Source: UBA4416 sp040387475
GTDB lineage: Bacteria > Bacteroidota > Bacteroidia > B-17B0 > Aurantibacillaceae
Length of the DNA stretch: 64,000 bases
Reading direction: 5' to 3'
Assembly (NCBI GenBank): GCA_040387475.1
Contig: JAZKDT010000011.1
Location: 1 to 64,000 of the forward strand
A model generated the notes under the pieces. That model had not been told where the DNA came from and searched no databases. It saw nothing but the letters and a program-made list of their open reading frames with translations. The translations under genes and the position numbers were made by a program. Every line of letters begins with the position of its first letter. The first letter of the stretch is position 1. Of the stretch, positions 47,201 through 56,700 are shown piece after piece.

Positions 47201-47960
47201 TGCAAATAAAGATTTTGGTACCGTTAAAGGTTTAAGTGCTGAATTTGATTTAAGAAGAACCGGTGGGGTTTCTTTAACAGCTAACTATACATTACAATTT
47301 GCTGAAGGTTCGGGTTCTAATGCTAATTCAGGGGCAAATTTATCAGGTTCCGATCAACCTAACTTACGTATTACTTTACCTTTGGATTATGACCAACGTC
47401 ATACAATTACGTTGAACTTTGATTACCGTTTTGGTGAAGGAAAAGATTACAAAGGACCACAGTTTAACCGTAAGAAAAAAGGAGAACAACAAACAGTTCA
47501 GGTATTCCAAAACGTAGGAGCTAACTTAATCTTCCGTATTGGTTCTGGTACTCCATACACTCGCGATATTGCTGCTTCTCCAATAGGAGGAAGAGCTCAG
47601 ATCAATGGATCTGTAAATGGTTCTTACAAACCTTGGCAGTTTAGAACTGATTTAAGAATTGATAAAAACATTGCCTTAACATGGGGTAAAAAAGACAGCG
47701 ACAATAAAAAAACAGCTAATCTGAATATTTATTTGCAAGTATTGAATTTATTAAATACAAGAAATATCCTTGGAGTATATAACTACACTGGTAACCCGGA
47801 TGATGATGGTTATTTAGCATCAGCTCAAGGACAATTGTATGTTAACAGTAATCCGACTACAGCAACTTCTTTTACGGATCAGTACAACATTTACATTAAC
47901 AATCCTAGTAACTACGGCCGCCCACGTACTATTAGAATAGGAGTATTATTAGATTTTTAA
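44262..47960 (+). CDS. TonB-dependent receptor with carboxypeptidase-like regulatory domain
   Basis: 1232 residues. Signal peptide (ending TSAIAQ), CarboxypepD-reg-like domain (about 25-115), a TonB plug (about 120-230; TREEYQNMATKNINSVAATT, VRGGRSSSTIYFVDGVKV) and a 22-strand-type barrel ending at GVLLDF. It is an outer-membrane importer for a large or siderophore-like ligand, or a receptor for export partners; no SusD partner is next to it. It is followed by a giant exported protein and a PorV/PorQ paralogue. A long leader precedes it. Confidence 0.9.
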   Translation: MLRKIYFSIVTLLLAGTSAIAQNNGGAIKVLLKDKTNGETIPFANVVAYQGGVQVGVGTTDMDGYAMIKPLAPGKYDIKGVYVGYQAAQITGVVVGEAKTAYVTIELSNGEGVRLDEVQIIAYAEPLIDGDMKSGGTVTREEYQNMATKNINSVAATTAGVYQADEGGALSVRGGRSSSTIYFVDGVKVIGGLGVPQQGVEQLNVITGGVPAQYGDATSGIISVTTRGPQSKFFGGVELISSQLTDKYGYNSLGFSIGGPILQKKDSTGHKEPKIGFFLSGQGTYEKDPAPSFVKMWKLTDSKLAELEKNPLRVVTIGSDDIFIRELDYVTKADMVQTPVRQNVASRSIQLNGKLDFKLAPNTNLTLGGAFDYGNAHDFTYVYSLFNPQNNPQTINTTWRTYARINQKFGTNQTATEKEKSQALISNAYFTFLASYEKSKSKTQDDTHKDKIFNYGYQGKYNFTVDTTSNYGVEYDDTTNTYFLEYKGRILSPITYQRSELNPTTANYSSQVFNYKGTEESIQAAQGDYAFVNGDRPQSINGLFASTGRQYNGYGVTESTQLRFASSFSADFKNHAIMVGVEYDQRNQSGYQVLPIELWRRMRELSNLHLQTFDKENPIIIPGTPATAGLDQYYYRYVYDADNQTQIDKSLREALGLSADNQTYINTDAFSPDDLKLSMFSAQDLLQSGVNPLVDYYGYDYLGNKDKNSTNLDKFLNDKDDKGNQTLHVGAYKPIYVAGYIQDKFDFKDLKFNVGVRVDRFDANQKVLKDPYLFQEAYTASEKAEGKPENIKGDYVVYVDNLTSLNVVGYRHTDEKTQTTTWYNSEGIETSDPKTLVSDGKLTPWLKDADYAGKNAFSTAAFRDYKPQINVMPRVAFSFPISDVANFFAHYDVLTQRPSDGLMRFDPKDYYFINSTSSSPFITNSNLKPEKTIDYEIGYNQVLNQKKNAALKITAFYRELRNQITLVSLTNAYPKTYQTYANKDFGTVKGLSAEFDLRRTGGVSLTANYTLQFAEGSGSNANSGANLSGSDQPNLRITLPLDYDQRHTITLNFDYRFGEGKDYKGPQFNRKKKGEQQTVQVFQNVGANLIFRIGSGTPYTRDIAASPIGGRAQINGSVNGSYKPWQFRTDLRIDKNIALTWGKKDSDNKKTANLNIYLQVLNLLNTRNILGVYNYTGNPDDDGYLASAQGQLYVNSNPTTATSFTDQYNIYINNPSNYGRPRTIRIGVLLDF

Positions 47961-47978
47961 TCAACAAACGTATTTAAT

Positions 47979-50900
47979 ATGGAAATCATGACTAAGTTAA
48001 ACAAGCATCTTTTAATTACGGCGGTAGCACTCAGTGCTTTATCAGGTAACGCAAGAGAAAAATATGGTAACGTTTTTAGAAACGCCGCCCCACAAAAAGT
48101 AATGGCAGGATGTAGTCCTGCACAGGCCTCAGCAGAGTTGTCAATTAATAACGTAAGAACCATTATTTATTCTGGTTCTGATATGTGGTGGGATTTATTT
48201 GGTAGTGGAAACGCAAGATACGCCGTTCCAAAGGTGGAGGATGTTACCAAAGCACAAAACTCGAATTTTTGTGGTAATATTTGGTTTGGTGGAGTGGATG
48301 TTGGTGGACAATTAAAAATTGCTGCACAAACTTACCGTCAGGGTGGAGTTGATTTTTGGACAGGACCTTTAACCACAGGTGATGCTACCGTTAATAGTGA
48401 TGTTTGTCAGCAATATGACAAAATTTTCAAATTAAACCGTGTAGAAGTAGACGCCTTTGTATTAGCAGACGGACCAATAACTAATAACATTAAAAACTGG
48501 CCGGGTAACGGAGATATTTCCATGAACCAGGATCAGCAATTAGCGCCTTTCGTAGATATAGATGGTGATGCTATTTATAGTCCTGAAGCAGGTGATTACC
48601 CATATTATGATGTGTATAATGTAGGTGCAAAAGATAATTTAGGGGTTTGTAAAGCCAGGGTATTTGGTGACGAAACTTTATGGTGGGTATATAACGATAA
48701 TGGTAGTAACCACGTTGCTACAGGTGGAAAAGCCATCGGTATGGAGATCAGAGCCCAGGCTTTTGCTTTTAAAACAACGGATGAGATCAATAACATGACC
48801 TTTTATGGGTACCAGTTAATTAACCGTTCCACTTTTGCCTTATATGATACATATATGACAGTTTGGACCGATGCTGATTTAGGGTATTATGGTGATGATT
48901 ATATTGGTTGTGATGTTCAAAGAGGTTTAGGTTACATTTATAATGCGGATGGTAATGATGAAACGGTAGCCGGTACGCCGGGTTATGGTGTTTTTTGCCC
49001 TGCATTAGGTTGCGATTTCTTCCAGGGACCTATCAATACAGCTAACGGAATTGATGATGATCATGATAATGGATTAGCTATTCCTGGGCAATTAACGGGG
49101 ATTGACGAACCAGGAGAACAAATGGGAATGACCATCTTCAACTATCACAATAACTCTTTTCCGGGCGTTCCTTTACAAACAACCGATCCGCAAAACTCGA
49201 CTCAATATTACCAATACATGACAGGTTTCTGGAGAGATGGAACTCCATTTACTTGCGGTGGTAACGGTTATGGCGGAACAATTCCTACAAATTATGTGTA
49301 CCCTGCGGATACTTATACAGCTGGCCCTTGCGGTAACTGGAGCGAAAGTACAAGCCCGGGTGACAGACGTTTCATGCAATCTTCAGGTCCTTTTATTCTT
49401 CAACCGGGAGCTGTAAACTATATTACGGTGGGTATTCCTTGGGCCAGAACGACTTCTACAGATCCTAAAGCCTCCATTCCTTTGTTAAAAGTAGCGGATG
49501 ATAAAGCTCAGGCTTTATTTGATAACTGTTTCCGTGTATTAAGTGGTCCTGAAGCTCCGGATATGACTATCCAGGAAATGGAAAATGAGTTAATTATCTA
49601 TTTTTCTAATAAACCATCTTCAAATAACTACTTAAATCAATACAAAGAGTTAGATGTAACCATACAGGCTGATCCAACACATTTCCCTTCTCTTGATAAA
49701 TATTATCATTTTGAAGGATATAAATTGTATCAGTTAAAAAACAATACAATTATTCAGGAAGAATTATCCGATCCATCAAAAGCTAAATTAATCTTTAACT
49801 GCGATTTGGAAAATGGTATTTCACGTTTGGTTAATTATGAATATGACGCTAATAGTGGCGGAGATGTTCCTTCAGTAAAAATTGAAAAAACGGAAACAAG
49901 CGACAAAGGAATTAAATCGACATTCCATTTCACGCAAGATGCTTTCGCGCTTACTTCAGATAAAAAAGTGATTAATCACAAAGAATACTACTTCTTTTGT
50001 GTAGCTTATGGCTACAATGAGTATGGAGTGTATAAAGAAGACCAAGTGTTTACGGTTATTGATCCGGTTACAGGTATACCACCGGCAAGTAGCGAAGGGC
50101 AAAAACGCCCTTATTTAGAAGGCCGTAAATCTAAAAAAGCTTATGGTATCCCTCACAATCCTGCACCTGAAAAAGATGGTTCAATTACTAATTCATTATA
50201 TGGTTACGGACCAAAAGTGACTCGTTTAGAAGGTCAGGGTAATGGCGGTAACAATTTAGAGTTAACTCAAAGTTCAATTGAGGCAATCGTTGCCAATGGA
50301 GATAGAGTGGATGAGATTACTTATGAAAATGGTCGTGGACCAGTAAATATTAAAGTGGTAGATCCATTAAATGTACCTAATTCGGTGTTTACAATTGCTT
50401 TAATTAATCGTAATTATTTTTACAGAAGCCCAAGTGATACAGCTTTGTCTCCAACGGCTTTAAATCAATATATTAATGATGTAATAAATGCTGATCCTTG
50501 TAAAACATCAACGGTTTCAATTGGAGGCCTTCCTCCGCATTCAACGCTTCCTTTTTACAAATTGAAAAACTCCAATATGATTTTTGGTACAGTAGATAAG
50601 GATACAGCTACATGGGTGTTAAAAGATACACGTTCAGCAAAAGAGTATTATCCTTGTAAATCTATTAAAATTGGCGAAGAGTACTATTTCAATGAATTAG
50701 GCTTATCGGTAACTATTGGTGGTACAAACGATATTGCTGCTATTAATTTCCCGTTTGACAATACAAAAGATAAAATCATTAAAGATGGTGACATCATCAG
50801 TGGATCAGTGGGATATACCAACTCAGGTTCAAACTGGTTATCTGGCGTAACAGATCGGGATGCGAGTGCTACTGACGGTTTTAACTGGATCAGATCCGGT

Positions 50901-52499
50901 AGTTATAAAAATGAAGATGATGCGGCTCTTAATGATTATGAAACAAATAATGGAGGAGCGGCTTCCAATATCATTTTTGCAGACGAAAAACAATACTTTG
51001 AGAATGTGATCAATGGAACCTGGGCGCCTTATGCGTTAACAGCTACTTCAAAACCAAGTAATCCTGCTGCACCTGGATATCCAGGCATAACAACAACGGC
51101 CGGAATTTTATTGAATACTTTTGACTTAAGAACATTAGCCAGTGTGGATATCGTTTTTACAAAAGATAAAAGTAAATGGACACGTTGTATAATTTTAGAA
51201 GAAAACGACGAACCAGCATCTATTCCTACAAAAGCTAATAAACTTGAAACCAAGAGAAGAAAATCGGTTGATAAACAAGGAATTGGTTTAGGTGATCCGG
51301 GATGTAATACGTCTGAAGCTTATTTAGATTCAAGTGGAACTGAGCCGTTTTACACAGGTTTAGGATGGTTCCCTGGGTATGCAATTAATTTAGAAACAGG
51401 CGAACGATTAAACATTGCCTTCGGAGAAGATTCTTATCAGATTAACAATAATGGTGATGATATGATGTGGAATCCAACCAATAGTGTTTCTGAACAAACA
51501 TACCGATATGCTTTTGGAGGTCGACACTACATATACGTGTTTGGAAACAACAGAGGTGGAAGTATATATGCAGCTGGTACAGGAGCAACAGCATTTGTAC
51601 CGCCGGCAATTAATGGAAGATTGATAGGATCCGGTACTTACGCAGATTTTAAAAATTTAGCATATATGTATAAATGGGCTTATAATAATACGATTACTGG
51701 AACTCCATCACAGAAAGCGTCCGGAAACGTAGCGTTAACTAATATATGGACGGATGCCATGTGGGCTAATATACCTGTAACCATTGATGCCCGCTATAAT
51801 TTCAAGAAACCGGAAGATATGCCAAGTGATGCAAAAGTATCACTGAGAGTTAAAAAAGCATATCGTCCAAGTCTTTCTGCCCATGCATTTGTGAATGCTT
51901 CCAACTATACACAGGCAGGGTATGTTAATCCTAGTACAGCACTTAATATTAATTTGGCACCAACAATTCTACCAAATTTCCCTTACAGTGCAATAAACTC
52001 TAACTCTTATACTGCAGCAAGTAGGGATACTCTGCTAAATTCAAACAATAATAACTATAACTTGTATAGATTTAGTACGGAAGATGTATTTACAGAAATC
52101 AATAATTCTGAAAAACACAAATCAGCGTTGGATATTATTAATATCGTGCCTAATCCTTACTATGCTTATTCTACTTATGAACAAAACAGGATCGATAATC
52201 GTGTACGAATTACAAATCTACCTAACAAATGTAAAATCAAAATCTTTACACTTAACGGAACATTGGTAAGAACATTTGATAGAGATGTAAGTGGACAGGA
52301 AGATATTACTGAAACGAAACAAGGCTCTGATTTTGTTCACTCAAAACGTTTACCTTTCCAGGATTGGGATATGAAAAACCAAAGTGGAATTCCGGTTGCC
52401 AGTGGTTTATACATTATACACATTGATGTACCGGGCGTAGGTGAAAAAATATTGAAATGGTTTGGAGTTATGAGACCGTTAGATTTACAGAGTTACTAG
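47979..52499 (+). CDS. Giant exported protein of the TonB/PorV unit
   Basis: 1506 residues from ATG 47979; ATG 47988 (MTKLNKHLLITAV...) is a likely alternative that gives a better signal peptide. The mature protein is rich in Asp, Gly and Asn, beta-type, with loops such as DIDGDAIYSPEAGD and NGIDDDHDNGLAIPG. The C terminus resembles a FlgD/T9SS-type Ig domain (IVPNPYYAYSTYEQNRIDNR, LPNKCKIKIFTLNGTLVRT, SGLYIIHIDVPGVGEKILKW) but is not a standard type A domain. It lies 18 bases after the receptor gene and nine before the PorV-like gene, so the three are an operon. Function unknown; probably surface-exposed. Confidence 0.72.
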   Translation: MEIMTKLNKHLLITAVALSALSGNAREKYGNVFRNAAPQKVMAGCSPAQASAELSINNVRTIIYSGSDMWWDLFGSGNARYAVPKVEDVTKAQNSNFCGNIWFGGVDVGGQLKIAAQTYRQGGVDFWTGPLTTGDATVNSDVCQQYDKIFKLNRVEVDAFVLADGPITNNIKNWPGNGDISMNQDQQLAPFVDIDGDAIYSPEAGDYPYYDVYNVGAKDNLGVCKARVFGDETLWWVYNDNGSNHVATGGKAIGMEIRAQAFAFKTTDEINNMTFYGYQLINRSTFALYDTYMTVWTDADLGYYGDDYIGCDVQRGLGYIYNADGNDETVAGTPGYGVFCPALGCDFFQGPINTANGIDDDHDNGLAIPGQLTGIDEPGEQMGMTIFNYHNNSFPGVPLQTTDPQNSTQYYQYMTGFWRDGTPFTCGGNGYGGTIPTNYVYPADTYTAGPCGNWSESTSPGDRRFMQSSGPFILQPGAVNYITVGIPWARTTSTDPKASIPLLKVADDKAQALFDNCFRVLSGPEAPDMTIQEMENELIIYFSNKPSSNNYLNQYKELDVTIQADPTHFPSLDKYYHFEGYKLYQLKNNTIIQEELSDPSKAKLIFNCDLENGISRLVNYEYDANSGGDVPSVKIEKTETSDKGIKSTFHFTQDAFALTSDKKVINHKEYYFFCVAYGYNEYGVYKEDQVFTVIDPVTGIPPASSEGQKRPYLEGRKSKKAYGIPHNPAPEKDGSITNSLYGYGPKVTRLEGQGNGGNNLELTQSSIEAIVANGDRVDEITYENGRGPVNIKVVDPLNVPNSVFTIALINRNYFYRSPSDTALSPTALNQYINDVINADPCKTSTVSIGGLPPHSTLPFYKLKNSNMIFGTVDKDTATWVLKDTRSAKEYYPCKSIKIGEEYYFNELGLSVTIGGTNDIAAINFPFDNTKDKIIKDGDIISGSVGYTNSGSNWLSGVTDRDASATDGFNWIRSGSYKNEDDAALNDYETNNGGAASNIIFADEKQYFENVINGTWAPYALTATSKPSNPAAPGYPGITTTAGILLNTFDLRTLASVDIVFTKDKSKWTRCIILEENDEPASIPTKANKLETKRRKSVDKQGIGLGDPGCNTSEAYLDSSGTEPFYTGLGWFPGYAINLETGERLNIAFGEDSYQINNNGDDMMWNPTNSVSEQTYRYAFGGRHYIYVFGNNRGGSIYAAGTGATAFVPPAINGRLIGSGTYADFKNLAYMYKWAYNNTITGTPSQKASGNVALTNIWTDAMWANIPVTIDARYNFKKPEDMPSDAKVSLRVKKAYRPSLSAHAFVNASNYTQAGYVNPSTALNINLAPTILPNFPYSAINSNSYTAASRDTLLNSNNNNYNLYRFSTEDVFTEINNSEKHKSALDIINIVPNPYYAYSTYEQNRIDNRVRITNLPNKCKIKIFTLNGTLVRTFDRDVSGQEDITETKQGSDFVHSKRLPFQDWDMKNQSGIPVASGLYIIHIDVPGVGEKILKWFGVMRPLDLQSY

Positions 52500-52508
52500 T
52501 TGTTTTAA

Positions 52509-53603
52509 ATGCATAATAAAAATAATATGAAGTCATTTTTAAATATATCATTAAGTGTTGCTCTTATAGCCACTGGTTTTCAAGCCAACGCCGGAAACCC
52601 TGAACGCGCGGGACAAGCTGGTGCATCACAATTGTTAATTAATCCATACGCACGTTCTGCTGGTTGGGCTGGTACAAATGGGGCAATTTCCAAAGGATTG
52701 GAGTCTCAGTATACCAATGTTGCAGGAATCGCATACACCAAAAAAACAGAATTGATGTTCATGCGTTCTGCATGGTTAGTGGGAACGGGCATCAACATCA
52801 ACACTTTTGGATTAACTCAACGTGTTGGAGAAACTGGCGCAATTGGTGTTGGCATCATGTCAATCAATGCCGGTAAAATCGAAAGAACTACGGAAGATCA
52901 ACCAGAAGGCGGTTTAGGAACGTTTACTCCAAGATTTACTAATATCGCGCTTTCTTATGCTAAGGGATTTTCTGATAATATCTTTGGTGGTGTTACTGTA
53001 AGAGTAATATCTGAAGGTATTGATAACGTAAAAGCTCAGGGAGTGTCGATTGATGCAGGTATTCAATATCATACAGGTAAATATGATCACATGCATTTAG
53101 GGGTTGCATTAAAGAATGTTGGTCCAAAAATGCAATACAAAGGCGATGGTTTGTCGGCTCAAAAAACGGTAACTAACGCTTATGGTTTAGATTACCAGTT
53201 AACAGGAGCAAACAGATCGGCTGCATTTGAATTACCAGCATTATTAAACATCTCAGGAGCTTATGATATCTATTTGTTAAAAGATACAACGGGTCGTTTA
53301 AAAACTCACCGCATTACAATTGCAGCAAACTATACTTCCAACTCGTTTACAAAAGATAATTATCTTGTAGGGTTAGAATATGGATGGAAAAATATTGTTA
53401 TGGTGAGAGCAGGGATGGTAACTGAGCAAGGTATTTTTAAAGGAGAAGGAAACAGAACAACAGCATTTACCGGCCCGTCTTGTGGCGCTACAGTTGAAGT
53501 TCCTTTTGGAGAAAAAAAGTCTACTTTTGGAGTTGATTACTCTTACAGATTTACAAACCCATTTGGTGGCGTTCACTCTTTTGGAGTTAGAATAAACTTG
53601 TAA
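52509..53603 (+). CDS. PorV/PorQ family outer-membrane protein
   Basis: 364 residues. A signal peptide (start probably at MKSFLNIS, ATG 52527) is followed by GQAGASQLLINPYARSAGWAG, then repeated beta strands (GVGIMSINAGK, IFGGVTVRVISEGI, VGLEYGWKN) and a C terminus ending HSFGVRINL. The family includes T9SS component PorV, an outer-membrane shuttle for cargo, and PorQ. As last gene of a receptor/giant-protein/PorV unit, it may be a dedicated export or anchoring partner of the giant protein. The general PorV is elsewhere; this is a paralogue. A terminator follows at 53633. Confidence 0.85.
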   Translation: MHNKNNMKSFLNISLSVALIATGFQANAGNPERAGQAGASQLLINPYARSAGWAGTNGAISKGLESQYTNVAGIAYTKKTELMFMRSAWLVGTGININTFGLTQRVGETGAIGVGIMSINAGKIERTTEDQPEGGLGTFTPRFTNIALSYAKGFSDNIFGGVTVRVISEGIDNVKAQGVSIDAGIQYHTGKYDHMHLGVALKNVGPKMQYKGDGLSAQKTVTNAYGLDYQLTGANRSAAFELPALLNISGAYDIYLLKDTTGRLKTHRITIAANYTSNSFTKDNYLVGLEYGWKNIVMVRAGMVTEQGIFKGEGNRTTAFTGPSCGATVEVPFGEKKSTFGVDYSYRFTNPFGGVHSFGVRINL

Positions 53604-53632
53604 ACCCTACTAATTTTACTAAATATATTTTT

Positions 53633-53664
53633 AGAGTCCCGAATTATATTCGGGATTCTTTTAT
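53633..53664 (+). terminator. Terminator of the TonB/PorV operon
   Basis: A 12-base stem (AGAGTCCCGAAT with ATTCGGGATTCT, one G-U) closes on TAT and is followed by T-rich sequence. Confidence 0.8.
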
Positions 53665-53683
53665 TTTAAAAAACACATACAAA

Positions 53684-54157
53684 ATGGCGACAGTTGCTTA
53701 TTACACCGAAGAAGGATTGCAAAAACTAAAAGATGAATTGCATCAATTGAGAACCGTTGAACGTAAATTGATAATTAAAGCAATAGCCGATGCCAGAGAT
53801 AAAGGCGATTTATCTGAGAATGCGGAGTATGATGCCGCCAAGAACGACCAGGGGTTATTGGAGATAAAAATCGCAAAAATGGAGGAGATAGTCTCTAATG
53901 CTAGGATAGTTGACACCTCTAAATTAGATATAACTAAAGTGAGTATTTTAACAACCGTTAAGATCAAAAACCTCAAAAACAACATGGAAATGAAATATAC
54001 CATTGTTGCAGAAAATGAGGCTGATCTTAAATCAGGAAAAATCTCCATCGATTCGCCTATAGGCAAAGCCTTGGTAGGAAAAAAAATAAATGATAAGGTT
54101 GATGTTACTGTTCCGGCAGGAGTTATTCCTTTTCAAATTATGGAGATTTCGATTTAA
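53684..54157 (+). CDS. greA: Transcription elongation factor GreA
   Basis: 157 residues: an N-terminal coiled coil with the acidic tip DARDKGDLSENAEYDAAKNDQ and a C-terminal FKBP-like domain (DSPIGKALVGKKINDKVDV). It reactivates backtracked RNA polymerase by stimulating transcript cleavage. It is followed six bases later by the HIT gene, probably as one transcript. Length matches GreA. Confidence 0.95.
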   Translation: MATVAYYTEEGLQKLKDELHQLRTVERKLIIKAIADARDKGDLSENAEYDAAKNDQGLLEIKIAKMEEIVSNARIVDTSKLDITKVSILTTVKIKNLKNNMEMKYTIVAENEADLKSGKISIDSPIGKALVGKKINDKVDVTVPAGVIPFQIMEISI

Positions 54158-54163
54158 AGTTTA

Positions 54164-54556
54164 ATGCCAAGTATTTTTTCTAAAATAGTTGCCGGGGAAA
54201 TTCCATGCTATAAAATTGCGGAAACAGAGCATTATATAGCTTTTTTGGATGTTTTTCCTTTAAAAAAGGGCCACACCTTGGTTATTCCAAAACAAGAAAC
54301 AGATTATATTTTTGATCTCGACGACGAAACGTACACTGGTTTGATGGAATTTTCAAAAAAGGTTGCCATTGCGCTTAAAAAGGCAGTTCCCTGCAATCGT
54401 ATTGCCTTAAATGTATTTGGCCTTGAGGTACCACATGCCCATGTTCATTTAATTCCTATGAATACCATGAATGATGTCAGTTTTTCGAATGATAAGTTAA
54501 AACTATCGCCGGAAGAATTTGAAGAAATTGCCGCGCACATCAAACGGTACATCTAA
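54164..54556 (+). CDS. HIT family protein
   Basis: 130 residues with the histidine triad VPHAHVHLIPM (HxHxH) and FLDVFPLKKGHTLVIPK. Members are nucleotide hydrolases/transferases (HinT/Hit type) acting on AMP conjugates. It is probably cytoplasmic. It follows greA by six bases. Exact substrate unknown. Confidence 0.9.
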   Translation: MPSIFSKIVAGEIPCYKIAETEHYIAFLDVFPLKKGHTLVIPKQETDYIFDLDDETYTGLMEFSKKVAIALKKAVPCNRIALNVFGLEVPHAHVHLIPMNTMNDVSFSNDKLKLSPEEFEEIAAHIKRYI

Positions 54557-54621
54557 CCGACGCTCAGCATACTCTGGCCGTATTTATCATTTTTTGACGA
54601 ATCGCCGTTCAGAAAAACAGT

Positions 54622-54629
54622 TATATTTG
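54622..54629 (+). promoter_or_regulatory. -7 promoter box of yidC
   Basis: TATATTTG matches TAnnTTTG and ends 23 bases before the yidC ATG. A good -33 TTG at the right spacing is not evident. Confidence 0.5.
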
Positions 54630-54652
54630 CAGCCTAAAAATTACTTCCCATC

Positions 54653-56539
54653 ATGGATAAAAAATCGCTTATTGGTTTAGGTTTAATTGCAGTTATTTTA
54701 ATTACCTGGCTGTCGTTAACCGGACCTAGCAAAGAACAAATTGCCCGCAACAAACAAATTAAAGATTCAGTAGAATTAGCTACCAAAACTGCACAGGTTG
54801 CCGAAGACGCAAAATTAGCAGCGATGAAAGCCGTAAAGTTAACTGATACAACGGCTAACACCCAGAAACCAGATTCTATTTTAAATATAGAAAAAGCAGG
54901 ATTATATAAAGACCTCTCTGTATCTGCTGTCGGCAAAACCCAAATGATTACAATAGAGAATGAAAACATTAAAGTTTATATTTCATCTAAAGGCGGAAAC
55001 GTTGAAAAGGTCGAGTTGAAAAACTATCAACGTTATGGGCAACGAGATCATCTGATCTTATTTGACAAAGATTCTACCTTCCAGTACTTAAAGTTTGAAG
55101 CATATAGTAACATGCAATTCAATACTGACAGTTTCTACTTTAAGCCCTCTTCAGTATCCGAAACAGTGAGCGGCAGCGGAACAAAATCTATCATTTTAAA
55201 ATTAGAGACTTCCAAGCCAGAAAGTTACATCGAGTATATTTATTCGTTAAAGGGTAATGATTACATGTTGGATTTTGATGTGAATTTTGTAGGAATGCAA
55301 AATATCATTTCTGCAAAAAACAATAAAGTAACACTTCACTGGAGTCAGGCGTTACCTTCCCAGGAAAAACATATTGCCAAAGAAAGAGAAGCTGCAACAG
55401 CTTACTATAAACAGGTTAAAGAAGGGGTTGATAATATCAATGCTTTAAAAAGCGAAGAACAATTGTTAAATGAAGATGATATCAAATGGGTGTCTTTCAA
55501 ACAACATTTTTTCAACTCTACATTAATTGCTGATTCCGAATTTTTAAAGGACGGAAGTTTTGTAAAAACATCGCAAAATGATAAATCTGAATATGTAAAG
55601 ACGATTACAACTGAATTAAGTATCCCCTTTAAACATTCCTCTTCCGAAAAATTTGGAATGGCCTATTATTTTGGTCCAACACAATATAAAGGTTTGAAAG
55701 CCTATGATATGGATCTTGAAAAGATCATTCCTTTAGGATGGAGCGTATTCAGTTATATCAATAAATGGATGATTATTCCTTTATTTAGCTTGTTATCAGG
55801 CTTGAACAGTGGGATTATTATTTTAATTCTGACCTTGATCTTAAAAACGTTATTGTTTCCTATTGCTTATAAAACATATATGAGCAGCTCTAAAATGCGT
55901 GTTTTAAAACCTGAAATTGATGAAGTAAATGCCAAATACGAAAAGAATGATGATCCAATGAAAAAGCAGCAGGAAACAATGGCTTTGTATCGTAGAGCAG
56001 GGGCTAATCCGCTTTCAGGTTGCTTGCCTATGTTATTGCAATTTCCTATCCTGATTGCTTTATTCGGATTTTTTCCAGCAGCTATAGAATTAAGACAAAA
56101 GCCTTTTTTATGGGCAGATGACTTATCTACTTATGACTCTATTTATAATTTTGGATTTGATGTTCCGTTTTATGGCGATCATGTAAGTTTATTTGCCTTA
56201 TTAATGTTCGGTTCAACTATTATTTATACCTGGATGAACCAATCGATGTTACAACCACAGCAAACACAAATGCCTGGCATGAAGTATATGATGTATCTTA
56301 TGCCTGTTATTTTTTTAGCGGTTATGAATAAATACGCTGCAGGGTTGAGTTGGTATTATTTCTTGGCCAATGTTATCACGTTTCTTCAAACATGGTTAAT
56401 GAAGAAATTCATTGACGACGGAAAAATAAGGGAAGAGCTATTAGCTAATATGAAAAAGCCGGAAAAAAAATCCGGCTTCCAGGCAAAGCTTGAGGAGATG
56501 GCTAAGCAAAGACAGCAACTACCTCCCAAAAAGAACTAA
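54653..56539 (+). CDS. yidC: Membrane protein insertase YidC
   Basis: 628 residues. An N-terminal membrane anchor (LIGLGLIAVILITWLSLTG) and a long periplasmic domain (about 100-360) precede the conserved insertase core: GLNSGIIILILTLILKTLLF, KMRVLKPEIDEVNAKY, RRAGANPLSGCLPMLLQFPI and MMYLMPVIFLAVMNKYAAGL. It inserts inner-membrane proteins alone or with SecYEG. The basic C-terminal tail (KPEKKSGFQAKLEEMAKQRQ) is typical of Bacteroidota. A strong terminator lies right after it. Confidence 0.97.
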   Translation: MDKKSLIGLGLIAVILITWLSLTGPSKEQIARNKQIKDSVELATKTAQVAEDAKLAAMKAVKLTDTTANTQKPDSILNIEKAGLYKDLSVSAVGKTQMITIENENIKVYISSKGGNVEKVELKNYQRYGQRDHLILFDKDSTFQYLKFEAYSNMQFNTDSFYFKPSSVSETVSGSGTKSIILKLETSKPESYIEYIYSLKGNDYMLDFDVNFVGMQNIISAKNNKVTLHWSQALPSQEKHIAKEREAATAYYKQVKEGVDNINALKSEEQLLNEDDIKWVSFKQHFFNSTLIADSEFLKDGSFVKTSQNDKSEYVKTITTELSIPFKHSSSEKFGMAYYFGPTQYKGLKAYDMDLEKIIPLGWSVFSYINKWMIIPLFSLLSGLNSGIIILILTLILKTLLFPIAYKTYMSSSKMRVLKPEIDEVNAKYEKNDDPMKKQQETMALYRRAGANPLSGCLPMLLQFPILIALFGFFPAAIELRQKPFLWADDLSTYDSIYNFGFDVPFYGDHVSLFALLMFGSTIIYTWMNQSMLQPQQTQMPGMKYMMYLMPVIFLAVMNKYAAGLSWYYFLANVITFLQTWLMKKFIDDGKIREELLANMKKPEKKSGFQAKLEEMAKQRQQLPPKKN

Positions 56540-56540
56540 T

Positions 56541-56583
56541 AAATTAAAAAGCTTTCGGCCATTCACCGAAAGCTTTTTAATTT
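56541..56583 (+). terminator. Terminator of yidC
   Basis: An 18-base stem (AAATTAAAAAGCTTTCGG with CCGAAAGCTTTTTAATTT) with a seven-base loop. It should work in both directions. Confidence 0.9.
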
Positions 56584-56653
56584 AAATTCAATCTCCATTA
56601 ATTCTCCAGATTTTGACGGATTAAGAGTGCAATACGAACACTAATTTTACTTG

Positions 56654-56687
56654 ATATTACTAAATTATTAGAATAACTTAGTAATAT
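56654..56687. promoter_or_regulatory. Operator-like inverted repeat upstream of the Asp-box protein gene
   Basis: The arms ATATTACTAA and TTAGTAATAT are 14 bases apart and end 13 bases before the ATG at 56701. The geometry suits a dimeric repressor or an mRNA hairpin near the start. Confidence 0.5.
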
Positions 56688-56700
56688 ATATATTAGCCTC

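Noticed and set aside
53743..54066. 107-residue minus-strand frame opposite greA
   Set aside because: It is antisense to a well-conserved gene and has no evidence of its own.
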